From Luteolibacter sp041170385 (GTDB taxonomy: Bacteria; Verrucomicrobiota; Verrucomicrobiia; Verrucomicrobiales; Akkermansiaceae): 64,000 nucleotides of DNA. Position numbers and translations under genes: made by a program. The notes below the pieces were generated by a model, which was not told the DNA's origin, ran no database searches, and was given only the letters and a program-made list of their open reading frames with translations. Location: the NCBI GenBank assembly GCA_041170385.1, contig JBEAZA010000038.1, positions 40,001 to 104,000 of the forward strand, read 5' to 3'. Each line of letters opens with the position of its first letter. Position 1 is the first letter of the stretch. Of the stretch, positions 1-9,092 are shown one piece after another.

Positions 1-1
1 A

Positions 2-187
2 TCCACTGCCGCTCACGCTGCATGGGTCGGCGAAGGCCTGTTGTTTTACGATCACATCCCCAGCCCGCAACTGGCACGGGAAAACCTGCTGCGTGTCACC
101 GACGCGGAAATCCAAGCCATTGCCCGGCAGATCTTTGCTCAAAAACCCGCGATGGCGGAGATCCGTGCCCCGTCCCGTAACGGGTGA
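2..187 (+). CDS. C-terminal end of an M16-like (insulinase family) peptidase, partial
   Basis: An open frame enters from the left edge and stops at 185-187, giving the last 61 residues of a protein. The tail resembles the end of the non-catalytic C-terminal domain of M16 zinc peptidases: a small/aromatic helix (AAWVGEGLLFYD), then a helix in the style RVTDAEIQAIARQIF, then a short strand (PAMAEIRAP). In M16 proteins this half clamps the substrate against the N-terminal HxxEH half, which lies outside the window. The family call rests only on this tail; another alpha/beta protein ending is possible. Confidence 0.5.
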   Translation, partial: STAAHAAWVGEGLLFYDHIPSPQLARENLLRVTDAEIQAIARQIFAQKPAMAEIRAPSRNG

Positions 188-240
188 ACAACCCATCCTC
201 CGCCTCTTCCTGAGGTCCCACATTCAACATCCCCGGTCTC

Positions 241-927
241 ATGCCCTTACAACACTTCAGTCTCGAGCACCTGATCACTCTCGCCACAGGATTCCTGCTC
301 ATTGCGGGCCTGATCCTGTTCGCCAGGCGTTCCATACAAAAGCAACGCCACGCCACTGCGATCCTTGCGTTTTGCAATTTGATCTCGTACCCCTTCGCAC
401 TCTATGCGTGGAAGGATTACCCGCACTCGCTCGACAACCTTCTGCCATTCCATCTTTGCGATCTCGCTGCCATCGTGGCGGGGATCGCACTGATCACGCG
501 CAAGCCCATCTTTCTCACCCTCACGTATTTCTGGGGTCTGGCCGCCACCACCCAGGCACTGATCACTCCCGCCATCGAGATCGGTCCGCCCGAGCTCCCC
601 TTCATGCATTTCTTTTTCCAGCACTTTGTGATCGTCGCCGCTGCTCTTTATATTCCCATCGTATTGAAATGGCGCCCTGCACAACCTTGGTGGAGATCCC
701 CAGTGATCGTGCTGGGCATTTCCATCGGCTATCAAGCCGCCGCGCTGATCATCAACTCCATCCTTAAAACCAACTTCGCGTTCGTCTCACACGTTCCGGA
801 AAACCCGTCGCTCATTGACCATCTCGGCCCTTGGCCGTTTTATCTCTTCTCCATGCAAGGGCTGGCAATGGTTTTTTTCCTGTTGCTCGCATTGCCTTTC
901 CGGAGATCCCCGGTTGCCGGGACATAG
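241..927 (+). CDS. YwaF/TIGR02206-like integral membrane protein
   Basis: This 228-residue protein is almost entirely hydrophobic, with about six to seven membrane segments. It carries features typical of the YwaF (TIGR02206) family: an LPFHLCDLAAI segment around residues 65-75, a central FWGLAATTQALITP segment, a conserved MHFFFQHFVI segment, and a PWPFYLF segment near the end. The molecular function of the family is not established. The start at 241 follows the preceding stop by 53 bp. The gene converges on the metallophosphoesterase, with only 8 bp between the two stop codons and no clear terminator. Confidence 0.75.
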   Translation: MPLQHFSLEHLITLATGFLLIAGLILFARRSIQKQRHATAILAFCNLISYPFALYAWKDYPHSLDNLLPFHLCDLAAIVAGIALITRKPIFLTLTYFWGLAATTQALITPAIEIGPPELPFMHFFFQHFVIVAAALYIPIVLKWRPAQPWWRSPVIVLGISIGYQAAALIINSILKTNFAFVSHVPENPSLIDHLGPWPFYLFSMQGLAMVFFLLLALPFRRSPVAGT

Positions 928-935
928 GGCGCTGA

Positions 936-1856
936 TCATTCAGCTGGCGCCTCCTTGCCGGATTTCAGCAATCGGTTTCGGTTGAGCACAACATGATCCT
1001 TCGCATCGACCTGATAGGTCACCATGTTATGATGCTCATCAATTTCCACGATGCGGTAACCCCGCTTGGCTCCCCAGCTTCCGCCAACGTGGCTGTCGAA
1101 AAAATAACGCCGTTCATCGGAAACATACACTCCGGTCTCCAGATGATTGTGGCCATGGAAAACCGCACGCACGTTCGGGGTCGACTCCAACAGATCCATC
1201 ACCGCCTCGCCTTTCGGCTGTTCGGTTTTATGATTGAGTCCGTGCGCAGGCCAGCCTTCGGCCTTGTGCGCACGCTGCGCAATGTGGATCATCACAAAGA
1301 TAGCCGCCGCATCGCGATGCTGTTCCAGCTGGCTCCCGAGCCAAGCGATGTCCGCGGCAAGGTAGATGTTCGAGGTGGCAGGCGCGGAGGTATCCGCCAT
1401 GATGAAAACGAATTCACCCATCTTGACCGAATGATTGTTCGGATAACCCCAAATCTTTTCCCAGGATTCGGTTGGCGAACCCGGCTGGGGATCGAGGTAA
1501 TCGTGATTGCCCTTGATCGCGTAATAGGGGACTTCGAGCTTCGACAGATGCTTGTCGCGGAGTTGCAGGAGCATCGGTGAAGAATCATTGGTCAGATCCC
1601 CGTTGAGAAACAACGCATCGAGTCCTTTGCTTTTCTTTTCCGCATTCATCCATTCGACCATCTCCCCGGTCATTTCTTCAAAGGCCGTATTGGCCTGACC
1701 GTAATGCAGGTCCGATGCCACGGCGAATCTGCACCTGAGCTTGCTGCCGGCTCGCACGTCTTGCGCCGAAACCCAACGCGGCACCATTACTCCCGCTAGC
1801 GCTGCGGCAGCGCTCGCTTTGATAAAGCCACGTCTCGCATGTTCGGCCCTTCGCAT
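936..1856 (-). CDS. Tat-exported calcineurin-like metallophosphoesterase
   Basis: The 306-residue protein starts with a twin-arginine signal (RRGFIKAS, residues 8-15) followed by an Ala-rich hydrophobic stretch ending near SAQ, so it should be exported folded. The dimetal phosphoesterase motifs are in order: DLH at 49-51, GD at 86-87, GNHD at 116-119, a later HIAQRAH segment, and GHNH near residue 235. These bind two metal ions and hydrolyse phosphomonoesters or diesters; the substrate cannot be told. It is probably monocistronic, reading divergently from the heme protein at 2137. Confidence 0.85.
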   Translation of the reverse strand: MRRAEHARRGFIKASAAAALAGVMVPRWVSAQDVRAGSKLRCRFAVASDLHYGQANTAFEEMTGEMVEWMNAEKKSKGLDALFLNGDLTNDSSPMLLQLRDKHLSKLEVPYYAIKGNHDYLDPQPGSPTESWEKIWGYPNNHSVKMGEFVFIMADTSAPATSNIYLAADIAWLGSQLEQHRDAAAIFVMIHIAQRAHKAEGWPAHGLNHKTEQPKGEAVMDLLESTPNVRAVFHGHNHLETGVYVSDERRYFFDSHVGGSWGAKRGYRIVEIDEHHNMVTYQVDAKDHVVLNRNRLLKSGKEAPAE

Positions 1857-2136
1857 GCTTCACCTACGCATTCGGAATGGAACAAATTACAAAACATGAG
1901 AGGGCCGTCGACGGTTTCCCATGAGGCGTTCGCAACGGAACATTCACTCATTCCCAAGCCCATGCATGAGCCTTCCCCCGGATCATGCCGTGTTCCAATC
2001 CAGCGCATGCGGTGTTGCCGCTCAGGTTTTCTCAGAGGATTGAGGGCGAACAAGCCGGATGGGAAGGGCGGCGTTTCCCATCGGAAGCCGGTTTTTTTGT
2101 TCGTAACTCCCCCGGATTTGCCAACAATGCGCGCCA

Positions 2137-5100
2137 ATGAAACTCATCAACCCGAATTATTGCCATGGCATCCTGCGTACGACCGTTGCGGTTTGTATCA
2201 CTGCGCTGAACGCCATCGCCCTGACCGATGAACCGGCGGCGAAAACCGAGGGCACGGCCAATCCGCAACCGCTTCCCGCCATCGAGGAGGAAAAGGCGAT
2301 CCTTGCAAATATCAAGGCGCCCGAAGGCACCGTGACCCGGCTCTTCGCACGGGAGCCGGATGTCCAGGACCCGACCGCAATCACCTTCGACGACCAGAAC
2401 CGCCTCTACATCGCGGAGACCCATCGCTTCGAGCGAGGGGTCGAGGACAACCGCCGCAACGTGTGGGTTGCCGATGACTACAAGCTCACCTCCACTGCCG
2501 AGCGTCTGGAGATGTTGAAAACTTACGCGGAGAAATTTCCGGATAAGAAGCCCATGGAGTATTTCACGAAATACTCCGAAATGATCCGCGTCATCGAAGA
2601 CCGCGATGGCGATGGCAAATGCGACCATGCCACAATCTATGCGGACGGCTTCAACGATCCGCTTGATGGTACCGCTGCAGGCGTCATGGCGCTCGATGGA
2701 AAAATCTATTTCGCCTGCATTCCGCATATCTGGCTACTGGAAGACAGCGATGGAGATCTGAAAGCCGACAAGCGTGCATCACTCCAGGAAGGTTACGGAA
2801 TTTCTGTGAGCTTGAGCGGACACGATCTGAACGGCTTCGCCCTGGGCCCCGACAACCGCATCTGGTTCACAATTGGAGATCGCGGTTACAATCTGAAAAC
2901 CAAGGAAGGTCGCCATCTCTACTCGCAATACGAAGGGGCTGTATTTCGGATGGAACGCGACGGGAGCAATCTGGAAGTCGTGCACACGGGATTGCGGAAC
3001 CCGAAAGAAATCGCTTTCGACCGATACGGAAATGCCTTCTCGGTGGACAACGAAGCGGACATGCAGGACATGGCGCGCGTGGTTCATGTGGTGGAAGGAG
3101 CGCATTCCGGTTGGCAACGCGGACACCAGGCGTTCCAGAAATTCACCAACCTGATCCAAGGTACCAGCCGCCACGATACCAACTGGATGCGCGAACGCCA
3201 TTGGGACATGAATAGCCCGCTGCGCCCGCGCGCCATCCTCGCTCCGGCGGGCTGGGTGAGCAAAGGTCCGTCGGGTCTCGCTTACAACCCCGGCACCGGC
3301 CTCTCGGAAAAATGGGACAACCATTTCTTTGTCTGTGATTTCGTCGGCGCAGGCAGCGCGGTCATCGGCTTCCGGATGGAACCGAATGGCGCGGGGTTCA
3401 AAGTCGAGCGGAAGGAAAATTTTGTATCCGGCATGCTCTGCACGGATATCGAATTCGGCTACGACGGCAAAGCCTATGTCACCGACTACGTCGGCAGCTG
3501 GCCGACCCATGGTTTTGGAAATATTTTCAGCTTCGAGGACCCTGCCGAAACCGCCAAGCCTGCGAGCAAGGAATTGCGTCAGCTTTTCGCCAACGGCATC
3601 GAGAAATTACCCGCCGACAACCTTGCATCGCTGCTTCGCCATCCCGACATGCGCGTCCGCCTTCGCGCCCAATTCGCCCTCGCGAAACATCCTGCGAATC
3701 GTGAGATCTTTGTCGCAGCAACGACTGAGAAAGAAGCCATCACCACCCGCCTTCATGGGGTTTGGGGGCTCGGCAACCTCGCGCGCTTAAAAAAAGATGA
3801 TGCGTCCTCTCAATGCCTGATCCGTCTCCTCTCTGACATCGAACCCAGAGTTCGCGGCCAAGCCGTGCAGGCGCTTGGCGATGCGGGATACAAACAAGGA
3901 CTGAGCCCGGTGACCAAGCTTCTGAAAGATCCCAGCGCTCACACCCGAATGCTCGCAGCCATCGCGGTTGGAAAACTGGGCAGCAAGCAAGATGTCCCAG
4001 CGCTGGCAGAAGTAGTCAGAGAAAACCAAGGGAAAGACGAATTCCTTCGCCATGGTGCGGTACAAGGCATGGTCACCATCGGAAATACCGATGCGATTTA
4101 CGCCTTTGCCAAAGACACATCACCGGCCGTCCGCCTCACCGCCGTACTCGCATTGCGCCGGATGCAAGACGCACGCATCGGTGAGTTCCTGAACGACTCC
4201 GACCTCTCCATCGCTGTCGAAGCCGCACAAGCCATCAACGATCACTACATCGAAAGCGCGCGTCCGGCACTCGCTGCCGCCACGCACCTGTTGGGCAAAT
4301 CCACGTGGGCGGTCGATCTCCGTATTCTCAACGCCATGATCCGTGTGGGCGGAGATGAAAATGCCCGCCGCCTGCTCACGATCGCGATGGACAAATCGCA
4401 ATCCGAAAATGCGCGCACCGAAGCGATCTGGCTCATCAGACGTTTCGAAAACATCCCGCCTACCGACCCGACCACCGGCATGTACCGTCCGGTTCGGCAA
4501 ACCCGGACTCTTGCAGCCGTTCTTCCGGATATCCGCAAAACACTCGAGTCCTTGCTTTCCGAATCAGCCGGCAACCTGCTGGTCGAAATCATCGGCGCAT
4601 CGGGACAATTCAACGTCCATATCCCGACCGAAGCCATGTTCGGCCAACTCACGGGCAAGGACATCCGCCCCGATATCCGGATCGTCGCGATGAAAACCCT
4701 CGAAAAGGAAGCACCGGAGGAATTGTCCAAAACTCTGGTCGATCTGACGGCGGATGCCGATCCTCGCATGCGCAGCGCAGCCCTGGAGACGCTCGGTCGT
4801 CTCGCTCCCGACATCGCATTCGATCTGGTTACCAACATCCTCACTTCGGGCAAGCCGGATGATCAGCAACGCGCTTACGCACTTTTGGCCAAACTGGACC
4901 ATCCCAAGGCAGGCGATATGCTGCTGGGGCGTCTGAAAACCATCTCCGCACAGCCGCCAGCCGTCCAACTCGATCTCCTCAATGCCGCAATGAAACGCCA
5001 GGAGCCGGAATTCAAAACCGTCATTTCGGAATATGAAGCCGGACTTGATCGGAACGATCCGCTCGCTGCATACAAGATCTCACTCGAAGGCGGCAACATC

Positions 5101-5508
5101 GAAACCGGTCGTAAAATTTTCCATGGCGGAGGCAACTGCGTCCAATGTCACAAGGCCGGGGACCGGCCGGGCGGCGAAGCAGGACCCAACCTCAACGGCA
5201 TCGGAACACGCCAGAACGGTCAATACATCCTTGAATCGATTGTCCAACCCAGCGCAAAACTCACGCCCGGATACTCGCCCATCGCGATCACCATGAACGA
5301 CGGCTCGCTCGTATCCGGCATGTTGATGAGAGAGACCGATACCGAAGTCGTCGTTCAGAACATCGAAACCAAGCAAGCGATCGTCTGTAAAAAAGCTGAC
5401 ATCAAAACCCTTCCTCCCGCCATGTCCACCATGCCTCCCATGGGTGCCGTGCTGAGCAAATCTGATATCAGAGATCTCGTGGCGTTTCTTCAGTCACTGA
5501 AAAAATAA
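2137..5508 (+). CDS. PVC-type secreted dehydrogenase-like protein with HEAT repeats and c-type heme domain
   Basis: This 1123-residue protein has an N-terminal signal-like segment (about residues 10-30). Residues about 45-480 form a beta-propeller of the membrane-bound-dehydrogenase/gluconolactonase-like type found in Planctomycetes and Verrucomicrobia (segments such as DPTAITFDDQNRLYIAE and GPDNRIWFTIGDRGYN). Residues about 490-960 are HEAT-like helical repeats (MRVRLRAQFALAKHP, EPRVRGQAVQALGDAGY). The C-terminus is a cytochrome c domain with one heme motif, CVQCH at 1001-1005, and the typical GEAGPNLNGIG sequence after it. The family is common in PVC bacteria and is presumed periplasmic and oxidative, but substrates are unknown. 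IspH starts 2 bp after its stop. Confidence 0.85.
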   Translation: MKLINPNYCHGILRTTVAVCITALNAIALTDEPAAKTEGTANPQPLPAIEEEKAILANIKAPEGTVTRLFAREPDVQDPTAITFDDQNRLYIAETHRFERGVEDNRRNVWVADDYKLTSTAERLEMLKTYAEKFPDKKPMEYFTKYSEMIRVIEDRDGDGKCDHATIYADGFNDPLDGTAAGVMALDGKIYFACIPHIWLLEDSDGDLKADKRASLQEGYGISVSLSGHDLNGFALGPDNRIWFTIGDRGYNLKTKEGRHLYSQYEGAVFRMERDGSNLEVVHTGLRNPKEIAFDRYGNAFSVDNEADMQDMARVVHVVEGAHSGWQRGHQAFQKFTNLIQGTSRHDTNWMRERHWDMNSPLRPRAILAPAGWVSKGPSGLAYNPGTGLSEKWDNHFFVCDFVGAGSAVIGFRMEPNGAGFKVERKENFVSGMLCTDIEFGYDGKAYVTDYVGSWPTHGFGNIFSFEDPAETAKPASKELRQLFANGIEKLPADNLASLLRHPDMRVRLRAQFALAKHPANREIFVAATTEKEAITTRLHGVWGLGNLARLKKDDASSQCLIRLLSDIEPRVRGQAVQALGDAGYKQGLSPVTKLLKDPSAHTRMLAAIAVGKLGSKQDVPALAEVVRENQGKDEFLRHGAVQGMVTIGNTDAIYAFAKDTSPAVRLTAVLALRRMQDARIGEFLNDSDLSIAVEAAQAINDHYIESARPALAAATHLLGKSTWAVDLRILNAMIRVGGDENARRLLTIAMDKSQSENARTEAIWLIRRFENIPPTDPTTGMYRPVRQTRTLAAVLPDIRKTLESLLSESAGNLLVEIIGASGQFNVHIPTEAMFGQLTGKDIRPDIRIVAMKTLEKEAPEELSKTLVDLTADADPRMRSAALETLGRLAPDIAFDLVTNILTSGKPDDQQRAYALLAKLDHPKAGDMLLGRLKTISAQPPAVQLDLLNAAMKRQEPEFKTVISEYEAGLDRNDPLAAYKISLEGGNIETGRKIFHGGGNCVQCHKAGDRPGGEAGPNLNGIGTRQNGQYILESIVQPSAKLTPGYSPIAITMNDGSLVSGMLMRETDTEVVVQNIETKQAIVCKKADIKTLPPAMSTMPPMGAVLSKSDIRDLVAFLQSLKK

Positions 5509-5510
5509 TC

Positions 5511-6719
5511 ATGTCCGATCCATCGAACAAAAAACCTCGAGTCAACGTCCGGCGTCCTGATGTGATGGAGCTCGTCTCTGCGCAAGTCGCGGTGCATTAC
5601 CAATCCTCCCTTGTGGAAAAAATCAAGGATCAGGGCGGCAAGCTCACGGTTGGCAATACGACCCTGCTGCTCGCCAAGGATTTCGGCTTCTGCTACGGCG
5701 TCGAACGCGCCATCGATCTCGCCTACGCTTCCCGAAAAGTATTTCCCGAGAACCGCATCTTCCTGATCGGTGAAATCATCCACAACCCCGAGGTGAACCG
5801 TCAACTCCGTGAAATGAACATCGTTTCCCTTCCGTGGCGTGAAATCGATTCCTCTTACGATGACCTGACGGAGGACGATGTCGTGATCGTGCCCGCCTTC
5901 GGCGCACCGACCCATTTCATGGACAAGATCGGCGAGCGCGGTTGTTACACGGTCGACACAACCTGTGGCGACGTGATGAAAGTATGGCGGCGGGTGCGCG
6001 GATACGCGAAAGAAGGCATCACTTCGATCATCCACGGCAAGGCAGACCATGAAGAGACCCGCGCCACCTCCTCCCGCGCTCTCGGCGAGCATGGCGAAGG
6101 GCATTACCTCGTCATCCTCACCCTTGCGGATACCGATTTCGTCTGTGACTACATCCGCAACGGTGGCGATAAGCAGGCCTTTCTGAATCGCTTCGCCGGC
6201 TCCCACTCCAGGGGCTTTGATCCGGATCTCCATCTCCAACGCATCGGCGTTGCCAACCAGACCACCATGCTCAAGAGCGAGACCCAGGAAATTCAGAACC
6301 GCCTCTCCCTGGCGGTCATCGCGCGTGACGGCTCCTCCGGAAATTTTTCCGTGTTTGACACGATATGCGGCGCAACGCAGGAGCGCCAGGACGCATTGTT
6401 TGAAATGCTGAAAACGAAAATGGATCTGTTGCTCGTCGTCGGAGGTTACAATTCATCCAACACCGCACATTTGGTCGAGATTGCGGAAAAAGAACTTCCC
6501 ACATTCTTCATCCATGACGCCGCGCAAATCCGATCGCTCGAGGAGATCGTCCATTACGATCTCCACCACCAGATGGAAACCACCTCGAACTACGCGAACC
6601 TCTTTGCCGGCAAGGACCACATTACCGTTGGCCTGACCGCCGGGGCTTCCTGTCCCAACAACCTGATCGAAGCCACGGTGAAAAAGATTTTCGGGCTGCG
6701 CGGTGAGAATCTCACATAG
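5511..6719 (+). CDS. ispH: 4-hydroxy-3-methylbut-2-enyl diphosphate reductase
   Basis: IspH catalyses the last step of the MEP isoprenoid pathway, converting HMBPP to IPP and DMAPP with a [4Fe-4S] cluster. All three cluster cysteines are visible: C61 in FGFCYGVERA, C152 in TTCGD, and C381 in GASCPNNLIEA. The IHGKADHEET segment carries the substrate-binding histidine. At 402 residues it is the long form seen in cyanobacteria, plants and some PVC bacteria rather than the roughly 310-residue E. coli form. The start is 2 bp after the preceding stop, which suggests co-transcription with the secreted heme protein. Confidence 0.95.
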   Translation: MSDPSNKKPRVNVRRPDVMELVSAQVAVHYQSSLVEKIKDQGGKLTVGNTTLLLAKDFGFCYGVERAIDLAYASRKVFPENRIFLIGEIIHNPEVNRQLREMNIVSLPWREIDSSYDDLTEDDVVIVPAFGAPTHFMDKIGERGCYTVDTTCGDVMKVWRRVRGYAKEGITSIIHGKADHEETRATSSRALGEHGEGHYLVILTLADTDFVCDYIRNGGDKQAFLNRFAGSHSRGFDPDLHLQRIGVANQTTMLKSETQEIQNRLSLAVIARDGSSGNFSVFDTICGATQERQDALFEMLKTKMDLLLVVGGYNSSNTAHLVEIAEKELPTFFIHDAAQIRSLEEIVHYDLHHQMETTSNYANLFAGKDHITVGLTAGASCPNNLIEATVKKIFGLRGENLT

Positions 6720-6760
6720 TCCGCTTGCCATCCCGCTTCCCATCCGCACACACTACCGTT

Positions 6761-7063
6761 ATGGAACATCACGTTTACTTCTGGCTCAAAGACGAATTCA
6801 ACACCGAGGCAGGCCGCGCACGCATGGAAGCCGCGCTGGAGGAACTCATGAAATCCCCGAACATCGCCAAAGCGCACTGGGGCAAACCGGCCGCTACCGA
6901 ATCGCGCCCGGTCACCGACCATTCATGGGACTATGGAATTTCCCTGCACTTCGACACCATGGAGGCACATGAGTCTTACCAGAAAAGCGATCCCATCCAC
7001 GATGCGTTCTCAGGGGGTCACAGAGAAATGTGGGCCAAGGTGCTGGTGATGGATCTGGCATGA
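6761..7063 (+). CDS. Dabb family (stress-responsive alpha/beta barrel) protein
   Basis: This small protein of 100 residues begins MEHHVYFWLK, the usual first strand of Dabb domains (a ferredoxin-like dimeric barrel). It continues with an amphipathic helix, a middle strand ending DYGISLHFDT, and the later HESYQKSDPIHDAF helix with a conserved HxxF-like ending. An upstream in-frame ATG at 6725 would add 12 residues lacking family character, so 6761 is preferred. Dabb proteins are small cytoplasmic dimers, some being enzymes and many of unknown role. It is 41 bp downstream of ispH and converges with the thioesterase fusion, 6 bp apart. Confidence 0.75.
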   Translation: MEHHVYFWLKDEFNTEAGRARMEAALEELMKSPNIAKAHWGKPAATESRPVTDHSWDYGISLHFDTMEAHESYQKSDPIHDAFSGGHREMWAKVLVMDLA

Positions 7064-7069
7064 AGTGAG

Positions 7070-9025
7070 TTACAGATACTTCATGAACGCCGTGTAAACT
7101 TCCGGCGGGATATCGAGCAGGCCGTAATCCTTCGAGGAGACAAACAACAGGCTTTGCTTGCCTTTTCCTAACAACTGCCCCTCCTCGCCAAAGATCTGGT
7201 GCTCGAGCGTGCAGAATTTTCGGTTCGCCTCGGCGACTTTGATTTTCACCGTGATGGTATCGAACTCGCGGGTCTCACGTACGAACTTGTGCTCGAAGGA
7301 ACGTGTGAGGATATAGAACTTGGTGGTCTTGAGATCGAAGTCCGGCATGGCGGCATTGAAGAACAACTCGCGGGTCTTGCCGACATAAAGCGGATACATG
7401 CCGAAATATACGTTGCCGACGGAGTTGGTGTCCTGATAAGTCGCCACCATGGAATACACGAACCATTTCCCTTCAAAATGACCGTGCAGGTCGTGAGCGA
7501 CTCCGGAAACCGGAGCCTCCACTTCCGAGCGCACCGCCGGCTCGGGTTTGGTGATGGCTCTGATCGCCGGAATTTCTGCGGCCGCGTGCATCACCTGATC
7601 GGCCTTTTCCGTAACGAGGCGCAACAGATCGGTGGTGATCACAAGCCAGACCACATAAGCAAGGGGAAGAAGAGAACCCACATAGAGCAGAACGTTCTGA
7701 TTCAGCATGTATCCGAAGGCGAACATCGCCAGGCACAAGCAGGCCATGGCGAACATCCGGATCTGTGGCAAAGGCTGCTGACTGTTGGGAACGAAACAGC
7801 GGGCAATGCCCAATGCCGCGTATCCCACAAAAAACGAAGCGTAAAACACCATGAAATACTCCAACTCGAATGAGGCAAAATAAGCGACGAGGCTCACGAT
7901 CGCAACGAGCCCGAATGTCGGGATCGGGGAGGAAACAATCTGTTTCGGGATGATCGAAAGCAGCATGTTCTCGCTTCGCTCCACGTTCTTTTCCAGAAAC
8001 CATTTGAGCGAGACATATCCGCTATCGAGCGTGGTCAGCACGCATATCACAAGGAACCCGAAATACGCGGCCGGGATCCATGATCCGCCCTGATAGATAT
8101 TCGTGAAGTAATCCACCACCAGATGGTGGCTGTAGACCAGTTTATCCAGCTTGGAGGCCGTGAACTGCATGCTGTCGCCTGCAATCCCCATCACCCACAT
8201 TGCCACGTAGCCATGAAACATAAGCAGGCAAAAAAAGATCAGGCCGCCAAAGATGTAACTCAACCGGATCGAAGTTTTTTCCCGATGGATCTGGATTGCG
8301 CGCTGCCAATGTTGCAAATCCAGCCACGGCCCGACCAGCAGTCCGACCACCAATGGCACAGCCAAGCCCCAGAACCTGTCGCCGTCATAACGATGAGCTT
8401 TCCCCAGACCGAGGATCCCTTCCCCGACCTGGATCGGGTTGAGCCAGCTCAGAACCGTCATGACGCAGACCAGCACCAACGCGCCGAGGAGGGCATGGCC
8501 CGCCTTGATTTTGCGGATGCCGAATTCCTCGCCGAACAGACATCCTACGGCCAGAACGACGAAAACCGCCATGCAGACCGCCAGAGCCATGACGGCGTTG
8601 CCGCTGAATATCTCCATGGTTTCCAGGAGAGGAACAAAAAGATATTTTACCAAGGCAAACACCGTCAGCGACAGGGCAATGATCTGGTAGATGTAGAAAA
8701 TCAGTCGGAATGGCTTGGAAAATTTGTCGAAAAACAACGCCAGCGACTCCTGTCCGCCCTGATGTTTTCCTGCCACAATTTGGGTCAGCCACCCGAAAAG
8801 CATGAGGCCGACCGCATTGGGAATGGCAAACATCAGTAATCCCCGCATTCCAAACATGAAGGAAATCTGGACGCTGAAAAACAGCCCCAAACCCCACATC
8901 CATGCCAGAGCCACCGAGTTTCCCCATAAAAACGCATTCAGCCACCGCAAATTCATTCCCCAAACAAACTCCAAACACGTCTTTGGGCAAGCCTCTTCCC
9001 ACCACAACAGAGGGAACTTCGTCAC
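7070..9025 (-). CDS. Symporter-like membrane protein fused to a hotdog thioesterase domain
   Basis: This is a 651-residue fusion. Residues about 20-480 contain roughly a dozen membrane helices in the style of sodium/solute symporters (SSS). Supporting segments are the Gly/Asn-rich first helix (WGNSVALAWMWGLGLFFS), a WLDLQHWQRA loop and a TTLDSGYVS motif. Residues about 515-651 form a soluble 4HBT-type hotdog domain with YQDTNSVGNVYFGMY at 530-544, including the candidate catalytic Asp532, then KTRELFF. That pattern is close to acyl-CoA/ACP thioesterases of the 4-hydroxybenzoyl-CoA and enediyne type. The reading frame is continuous, so the fusion appears real. A cytoplasmic thioesterase tethered to a transporter would couple uptake with CoA or ACP ester hydrolysis; that role is inference. 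Confidence 0.75.
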   Translation of the reverse strand: MTKFPLLWWEEACPKTCLEFVWGMNLRWLNAFLWGNSVALAWMWGLGLFFSVQISFMFGMRGLLMFAIPNAVGLMLFGWLTQIVAGKHQGGQESLALFFDKFSKPFRLIFYIYQIIALSLTVFALVKYLFVPLLETMEIFSGNAVMALAVCMAVFVVLAVGCLFGEEFGIRKIKAGHALLGALVLVCVMTVLSWLNPIQVGEGILGLGKAHRYDGDRFWGLAVPLVVGLLVGPWLDLQHWQRAIQIHREKTSIRLSYIFGGLIFFCLLMFHGYVAMWVMGIAGDSMQFTASKLDKLVYSHHLVVDYFTNIYQGGSWIPAAYFGFLVICVLTTLDSGYVSLKWFLEKNVERSENMLLSIIPKQIVSSPIPTFGLVAIVSLVAYFASFELEYFMVFYASFFVGYAALGIARCFVPNSQQPLPQIRMFAMACLCLAMFAFGYMLNQNVLLYVGSLLPLAYVVWLVITTDLLRLVTEKADQVMHAAAEIPAIRAITKPEPAVRSEVEAPVSGVAHDLHGHFEGKWFVYSMVATYQDTNSVGNVYFGMYPLYVGKTRELFFNAAMPDFDLKTTKFYILTRSFEHKFVRETREFDTITVKIKVAEANRKFCTLEHQIFGEEGQLLGKGKQSLLFVSSKDYGLLDIPPEVYTAFMKYL

Positions 9026-9092
9026 ATTCCATGAAGTTTAGGGTTTCAACTTCCCGTTTTCCCGTTTAACACTCCGGCCCAATCCTCGCGTT

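Noticed and set aside
2032..2727. 231-residue open frame on the minus strand
   Set aside because: It lies opposite the start of the PVC heme protein, has no recognisable family, and its reading-frame pattern is explained by the codon bias of the real gene.
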